This document shows, piece after piece, positions 4,946 to 6,273 of a stretch of DNA of 6,273 nucleotides (positions within the stretch are counted from its first letter, which is position 1; each line of letters starts with the position of its first letter). The notes under the pieces are model-generated. The model had not been told where the DNA came from. It made no database searches and saw only the letters and a list, made by a program, of their open reading frames with translations. The stretch lies in the NCBI GenBank assembly GCA_003551485.1, contig PUMS01000370.1, positions 1 through 6,273 on the forward strand, written 5' to 3'. Both the position numbers and the translations under genes were made by a program. The DNA comes from Phycisphaeraceae bacterium. GTDB taxonomy: Bacteria; Planctomycetota; Phycisphaerae; Phycisphaerales; Phycisphaeraceae.

Positions 4946-6259
4946 TCAGGTCTGCTCATCATCATCCACCAGCATGAACTTGACCTCGGCCTCGGCCGCC
5001 AGTTCCTCGCCCACGTAGGCGCGGCATCGTGTGTGGGCGATGCGGGCGCGGATGCGAACGGCCTCGGCCTCGAGCACCAGTTGGTCGCCGGGGATCACCG
5101 GCTTTCGCAGCTTCACGCGGTCCAGCGACAGCAGCACCGCCAGCTTGCCCTTGTGCTCGATGGCCTGGGCGATGACCACCCCCGAGAGCTGCGCCATGGC
5201 CTCGACGATCAGAACGCCCGGCATGATGGGCGAGCCGGGGTAGTGGCCGGTGAAGATCGGCTCGTTGATCGAGACGTTCTTGATGCCCACCGCGCGTCGG
5301 GCGCCGTCGATCTCGACCACACGGTCGACCAGCAGCATCGGGTAGCGATGCGGCAGCAGGCGCAGCAGGCCCTTGATGTCCAGGGCACTGCCGCTCAACA
5401 CCTCCTGTCGGCGCTGGTGCTGATACTGCTCAAGCAGCGCCCGCACCAGGGCGTGGTTGAGGGCATGGCCGGACTTGTAGGCCACGATCCGCCCTCGGAT
5501 CGGCGCGCCCAGCAGGTACAGGTCGCCGATCAGGTCCACGATCTTGTGCCGAACCGGCTCATCTTCGAAGCGGTAGACGTTGCCGCCCAGCGGGCCGGCG
5601 GGTCCGACCACGAGGATGTCGCGCTCGGTCAGGTGGCGGCCGATGCCCGCGGCCTGGGCCTGGCGGGCCTCTTCCTCGAGCAGGAAGGTCCGCGCCGGGG
5701 CGATCTCGTGGGCATAGTTGCCGTTGGACATGTCGAAGTTTCGCAACTGCCGTCCGATGGCCTCACAGCCACCGTAGTCCAGGTCATAGACCACCTCCAT
5801 CGCCTGCCCCTCCGGCGGCATGGCGGCGATCATGGCCCCATCATGGCGGATCATCACCGGCTTGCGAACGGTGAACACCCGCCGGGGGGCATCCTGGGTC
5901 TCAAGCCCGGCCTCGCTCAGCGCATCGAGATAGGGCTTGGCCGAGCCGTCCATGCCCGGCATCTCGGGGCCCTGGACCTCGATCACCAGGTTGTCGATGC
6001 CCATCGCGGCCACCGCCGAGAGGCAGTGCTCGCAGGTGTCGATCGCGACCTCGCCCACCTGGAGGCTGGTCCGCCGCGCGCGCTTGACGACGTTGCTGAC
6101 CAGGGCGGGGATGTGGGTGTTGCCGGCGTCGGTGCGGACGAATACCACACCGTGATTGGCCGGTGCCGGCTTGAAGGTGACCGTGACCGGCTCACCGGCG
6201 AACAGGCCGTGGCCTTCGATCGTGGCGGGTTTGGCGATGGTTCGTTGAAGCGCATCCAT
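4946..6259 (-). CDS. lpxC-fabZ: Bifunctional UDP-3-O-acyl-GlcNAc deacetylase / 3-hydroxyacyl-ACP dehydratase
   Basis: A 437-aa fusion. Residues 1 to about 280 are LpxC, the zinc deacetylase of the committed lipid A step: Glu77-His78 in CEHCLSAV, PEMPGMDGSAKP (98-109), ARTF (189-192), RHKIVDLIGD (237-246) giving His238, Lys239, Asp242 and Asp246, and KSGH with His265. These match E. coli H79, H238, D242, D246 and H265. After a short linker (about 278-295), FabZ runs to the end: LPHRYPMLLVDRV (302-314), GHYPGSPIMPGV with catalytic His339, and EAMAQ with Glu353. FabZ dehydrates 3-hydroxyacyl-ACP. Both active sites look intact. LpxC/FabZ fusions are known in Bacteroidota, Chlorobi and Planctomycetota. 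The ATG at 6259 is preferred because zinc-ligand numbering then matches E. coli. An in-frame TTG at 6271 and an open frame to the window edge leave the start unsettled, and no ribosome binding site is visible in the 14 nt available. Confidence 0.95.
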   Translation of the reverse strand: MDALQRTIAKPATIEGHGLFAGEPVTVTFKPAPANHGVVFVRTDAGNTHIPALVSNVVKRARRTSLQVGEVAIDTCEHCLSAVAAMGIDNLVIEVQGPEMPGMDGSAKPYLDALSEAGLETQDAPRRVFTVRKPVMIRHDGAMIAAMPPEGQAMEVVYDLDYGGCEAIGRQLRNFDMSNGNYAHEIAPARTFLLEEEARQAQAAGIGRHLTERDILVVGPAGPLGGNVYRFEDEPVRHKIVDLIGDLYLLGAPIRGRIVAYKSGHALNHALVRALLEQYQHQRRQEVLSGSALDIKGLLRLLPHRYPMLLVDRVVEIDGARRAVGIKNVSINEPIFTGHYPGSPIMPGVLIVEAMAQLSGVVIAQAIEHKGKLAVLLSLDRVKLRKPVIPGDQLVLEAEAVRIRARIAHTRCRAYVGEELAAEAEVKFMLVDDDEQT

Positions 6260-6273
6260 GGTCGGTGTCAAAC

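Overview
GC-rich bacterial chromosomal DNA in which every convincing gene lies on the minus strand, so transcription runs from right to left. A fused lpxC-fabZ gene followed by lpxA, the high GC content, and a TatD-like hydrolase of the EboB type preceded by a small helical protein suggest a planctomycete-like Gram-negative bacterium, perhaps of the Phycisphaerae type. This placement is an inference from gene architecture, as no rRNA or other marker is present.

Right to left, the layout is as follows. (1) 4946-6259 encodes a bifunctional LpxC/FabZ protein, whose start lies almost at the window edge. (2) 4641-4945 is a 305-bp gap holding a G-rich 10-bp tandem repeat and a possible 63-codon ORF that stops 2 nt before lpxA. 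(3) 3786-4640 is lpxA. (4) 3395-3781 is a two-helix membrane protein of unknown function that starts 4 nt after the lpxA stop. (5) 3029-3394 is a non-coding stretch with a strong hairpin and a TTGACA box. (6) 1649-3028 is ugd (UDP-glucose 6-dehydrogenase). (7) 1369-1648 is a spacer with one copy of a composite inverted repeat and a possible promoter. (8) 1093-1368 is a 91-aa unknown protein. (9) 231-1088 is a TatD-like metal hydrolase that starts 4 nt after that gene's stop. (10) 1-230 holds a second, well-preserved copy of the composite repeat and a degenerate third copy.

The right-hand genes belong to lipid A synthesis. LpxA acylates UDP-GlcNAc, LpxC deacetylates the product, and FabZ makes the unsaturated acyl-ACP intermediates of fatty acid synthesis that compete for the same 3-hydroxyacyl-ACP pool. 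The 128-aa membrane protein is probably co-translated with lpxA. Ugd supplies UDP-glucuronate for surface polysaccharide or LPS sugars, so it fits an envelope theme but appears to be its own transcription unit. The TatD-like gene and its small partner form another unit, set off on both sides by the palindromic repeats.

The main items worth a second look are the repeat family, whose arms are inverted around a 27-nt core of constant length, the paired small gene and EboB-like hydrolase, the small ORF in front of lpxA, and several G-quadruplex-forming tracts.
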